DNA from: Euclidia mi
Lineage: Eukaryota; Arthropoda; Insecta; Lepidoptera; Erebidae
DNA length: 64,000 nt
Reading direction: 5' to 3'
Assembly (NCBI GenBank): GCA_944739405.2
Contig: OX123191.2
Span: 1,344,830-1,408,829 of the forward strand
In this document: piece after piece, positions 61,064 to 64,000 of the stretch
How positions within the stretch are numbered: the stretch's first letter is position 1
How the letters are laid out: every line of letters starts with the position of its first letter
The notes under the pieces: generated by a model
Database searches by the model: none
Seen by the model: only the letters and a program-made list of their open reading frames with translations
What the model was told of the DNA's origin: nothing
Program-made: the position numbers and the translations under genes

Positions 61064-61663
61064 AGCCAGGATCAAACCAACGCGTTCAGCTCGCGTCCGC
61101 GGTGGCTTGCGCGGTGGCGATTATTGCGCGTGCAAACGTTGTGCACACTGTCGCGTTCGTTCAGGCGTTCACCAGGCTGTAGTCGCGTCACTAAAATGCT
61201 GTCTGATACAGATAGTGAAATTGAAGAAGGTTTACTTCTGTCTGCTATTATTGAAGACGAAGAGGAATAAGAAGTGAACTTGAGGTGGGTATGATATACT
61301 GTGCCAGTTAACTAAATACCTACCATCATTCGATAACGCCTTTATAATTTTTTCAGAAAAACAAGAGTTTGATTAGTTATCGTACAACAATGGGTATTTG
61401 TGGACCTCATTTATAATTTCTTGCGTTCACACCATACTTAAAATCTACAAATCACAGTGTCCTCAACAAACAATAGCTGCGTGCAGTGCGTCGCAGCCTA
61501 CCGTAACAAGCGCTATCTGATCGCCACCGCCGCATGCAGACGCTGCACCGGACGCCGCGTCCAATCAGAGGACGCGTAGATGTGAACACGTCGCTATAAG
61601 TTCATAAACAACATCTGATCGCCACCGCGGACGCAAGCTGAACGCGTTGGTTTGGTCCCGGCT
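61064..61663. mobile_element. PIF/Harbinger-like deletion derivative
   Basis: TIRs of about 45 bp begin AGCCAGGATCAAACCAACGC on the left and, read inward on the other strand, AGCCGGGACCAAACCAACGC on the right. TAA at 61061-61063 and 61664-61666 is a 3-bp target duplication, as PIF/Harbinger elements make. The interior is 600 bp with no transposase core; only a short acidic N-terminal-like ORF remains. Confidence 0.72.
61196..61270 (+). pseudogene. Acidic 24-codon ORF, possible transposase N-terminus remnant
   Basis: MLSDTDSEIEEGLLLSAIIE then an acidic end and TAA. An acidic Ser/Asp/Glu start followed by hydrophobics is common at the N-terminus of Harbinger-type proteins. This supports the family call but is short and weak alone. 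Confidence 0.4.
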
Positions 61664-61666
61664 TAA

Positions 61667-62640
61667 GGCGCTGTTATACCTCAGAAGCCGTGAAATACCT
61701 AATTTTTCGTCGCGCAACTAGCCATAACGGAACATACTATAAACTTGCAAAAAATAGAGCTTATAGTCAAAAGTCTGAAAAAAAAAGACTTGAAAGAATT
61801 TTTCATGTATGTAAAATAGAATCACGGTAAAAAAATCACAAAAACGAGGCAGAAAATAATCTTTCGTCTCACTGTTTGCAATATTTTGATCGTAAGCTAT
61901 CATATTTTATTTAATAATATTGTAGAAAACCTAATGAACTAAAGAATTACCCTATTTATTTTCATATTATACGTGTATATTTTGTAAAATTTAATAAAAT
62001 CTGCCAAACGTCTATGATTTTGACGCTCGGTTGATCCCATCAATATCAAACGCTTCGGCAATTTAAACCTTATTAGCATAAGCGGTGTACTGAGTGTCAG
62101 TTGCTAGTTTACTCCCCGCCCAGACCTCATCATTCGCCCTGTGAGAGATAGGTCACGTCGCTTGCGTCGCCGCTGCACGAAATTTTACGTAAACATTTTT
62201 GTTAACATGTTCGTAATTTCATGTTTTATGTTATACAGAGACTGAATACTTTGAATCAAATAGGCTTTTCATGTGACTATAGGCACATATAATTAGGAAC
62301 TAAGTTTATATTCTTGATGCGTTTAATGTGTTATTGTTTATGTGAAGAATAAAATATTGACAATTAGAGAAATAAAGTTCTACGAAGGATTTGTACAAGA
62401 AAGCGTCGTAATGAAATAAAAATTCATCCATGGCCAAGTGATTATGAATATGTAACATTTTAACATAAATTATTTTCATAAGAGGCTTTTATGACTGACT
62501 ATGTTATAAATTATCGATTATGCATAATATAATTGTATAAATTATCCTCACAATACATAGCTGCCAAAGTTTTCAATATTTGAAAGAATAATAACATTAA
62601 ATCGAATCATTTTATGTACCTATATATTGCGAATTCATTA
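61667..62640. other. No gene seen
   Basis: AT-rich, with a CpG-bearing patch near 62110-62180. No domain or repeat recognised. Confidence 0.4.
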
Positions 62641-62781
62641 ACTTGTCAGAGCGCCTGGAGCGCTAAGATGCCGCCACGGCGAACAATAAACAGCGCTAAT
62701 ATGGCGCTCCGCAGTCCGCACACAAGCGGTAACGAATGTTGTATTATTGTGTTGTGAACATAAACCTATTAAAACAAAAAC
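62641..62781 (+). promoter_or_regulatory. GC-rich patch upstream of the YqaJ relic
   Basis: Carries repeated GGAGCGCTAA / GAGCGCC / GGCGCTCC words that are partly inverted, within otherwise AT-rich DNA. It may be the former promoter or leader of the element that carried the YqaJ gene; purely positional inference. Confidence 0.25.
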
Positions 62782-63993
62782 ATGAGGGATAGCAGTGACT
62801 GGTTCGAATTGCGTAAGAATAATATGTTGACAGATTCAAATTTTGGTATAGTGGTAAAAAGAAGATATAACAGCAGTAAAGCCAACTTAGTAAAAATTAT
62901 TTTGTACAAATAAAATATTTGCAATGTAAAAGCAGTTGCGCATGGAGTCTAAAATGAACCACTGGCTTTGCAACAACCGGCGAAGCAAGAAAATGTAACA
63001 ATCGAGCCTTGTGAATTATCCGTTTATTGGTGCCACGCCAAATGGATTAATAGGTCCAAACATTATTGTAGAAATTTAATGTTCTATAGTTGCCTATAAA
63101 AAATACAAATATGGAAAAATGATAAAAAAGTTACTTTACTAGTCTAAACAAATATTGTAATTGTTATTACCAAATTCATGGGCAACGCCACGTTACACGC
63201 AATCAAAAATGTTTATTTGCTGTGTGGAGTGGCGAAAGTAAACCACAAAAAATAGAAATGATAGAAAGTGATGATTTTCTGGGAGACGAAAATGAAAGGA
63301 AAGCTTGTGGCGTTTTATATGAATTGGCAGTTGCCTGAAATTGTTGATTCTCGTCGAGCTCAAGGGATGGCATTGCAAAATCACGGAGAGGAAAATGTTT
63401 CATCAGTGCTTGAAGTTTCTACAATACCAAGCCTTAAAAGGAAAGTAAATGAAAATGTGCCTTGTGAACAACAGCAAATAATAAGTATTAAAGCCTCATC
63501 ACCGTGTGGTTGACGGCATAGAATACAAGTGTCACCACCCCCTATCTTCCCGTGGGTGTCGTAAGAGGCGACTAAGGGATAACACGATGCAAATACCATC
63601 TTTGCGTAGAGACGGAAAACTCGACAACAAACCCTATACGACTGCCTCGTTGGTCTCGGGGCATAAATGTGTGCGTGGGATCGGGAGGTCCCGGGTTCGA
63701 TTCCTGGGTCGGGCAGTGTTATTGGGTTTTTCTGTCACGAAATTCTCAGTAGCACGGAATCTGGGTATGTGCTCGGTACGGCAATAGGCTCGCCCCTTAT
63801 TACGTGGGACTAAAGTATATCTGGCGAAAAGTGGGTGTAGAAATACACCTCTGCCTACCCTTTCGGGGATAAAAGGCGTGACGATATGTATGTATGTAAA
63901 GCCTCATCACCTCACACACTGCCTTTAACTTTCGATGAGAATAAAGAAAACTTGCCGGGTTGTAGCAAACAGCTAACTTTTGATGAGCTGTAA
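62782..63993 (+). pseudogene. YqaJ-type exonuclease (viral recombinase family) pseudogene, split by SINE insertion
   Basis: Protein similarity in order: SSDWFELRKNNMLTDSNFG; AVAHGV then NEPLALQQPAKQENVTIEPC; ATPNGLIG with IIVEI; YYQIHGQRHVTRNQKC and FAVWSG; FWETKMKGKL with LPEIVDSRR; and a C-terminus ending QLTFDEL, stop 63991-63993. These are hallmarks of the YqaJ/lambda-exonuclease-like nuclease domain seen in phages, insect viruses and many insect transposon-borne genes. It is dead: in-frame stops after ILYK and after HGV, at least three frame changes, the catalytic Asp of the PDG motif reads PNG (63038-63046), and the E-x-K motif is cut by a stop at 63077-63079. 63504-63896 is a later insertion. 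There are no introns, and the start of any longer protein is not visible. Confidence 0.75.
63504..63896 (+). mobile_element. Composite SINE-1 insertion with 15-bp target duplication
   Basis: TAAAGCCTCATCACC at 63489-63503 and 63897-63911 flank the insertion. Its left part (63504-63640) resembles the CACCCCCTATCTTCCC / GGGTGTCGTAAGAGGCGAC repeat of 4540-4775; the right part (63641-63890) is a SINE-1 copy with GGGTTCGATTCCTGGGTCGG. One pair of target duplications encloses both, so they moved as one unit, or the second arrived as part of the same transcript. Confidence 0.85.
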
Positions 63994-64000
63994 ACTCTGT

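Overview
The window looks like a piece of a lepidopteran (moth or butterfly) nuclear genome. It is AT-rich, has one gene split by GT-AG introns, and is packed with repeats typical of that order: tRNA-headed SINEs, jockey/CR1-type LINEs, short Helitron-like elements ending in CTAG, TIR elements, and tails with the 'TACCCCTTCGGGGA' motif. No prokaryotic operons, CRISPR arrays, rRNA genes or true tRNA genes were seen.

Host gene: the only convincing host protein gene is the 3' part of an AMP-binding acyl-CoA synthetase (4-coumarate-CoA ligase / insect luciferase-like) on the + strand. Five exons lie at 1797-1982, 3304-3425, 5849-6010, 6242-6412 and 6664-6954. They code for about 309 C-terminal residues; the upstream exons were not found here. 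Its introns are full of SINE and LINE tails.

9.1-14.8 kb: an LTR-flanked element with two apparently identical 623-bp LTRs (9780-10402 and 14109-14731) and a candidate 4-bp GATA target duplication. It has no gag or pol. Its 3.7-kb interior holds a GC-rich leader, a possible 2.2-kb intron and a 33-bp minisatellite.

16-29 kb: a dead jockey-like LINE on the minus strand (16.2-18.3 kb), a small palindromic element, the first copy of a large unidentified repeat unit (21.07-22.65 kb) carrying a Helitron-like insertion, a SINE with an internal inversion, a LINE 3' end with a structured hairpin, and a second type of LINE on the minus strand (27.2-28.8 kb).

31-45 kb: a SINE with clear target duplications, a SINE with a triplicated tRNA-like head, several fold-back palindromes, and a third LINE (42.1-44.8 kb). 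The RT reading frame of that LINE is interrupted by a Helitron-like element at an A|T site.

48-64 kb: a 5'-truncated but uninterrupted LINE (48.5-50.0 kb), TIR elements, the second copy of the large repeat unit (59.9-61.06 kb), a PIF/Harbinger-like deletion derivative (61064-61663) and, at the right edge, a decayed YqaJ-type exonuclease (viral recombinase family) gene split by a composite SINE insertion with a 15-bp target duplication.

Most of the window is therefore a layered record of transposition, and nested insertions, target duplications and filled/empty-site pairs let some of the order be read. The items most worth follow-up are the LTR unit without gag/pol, the YqaJ relic, the LINE 3' hairpin with paired substitutions, and the recurring perfect fold-back palindromes inside repeats.
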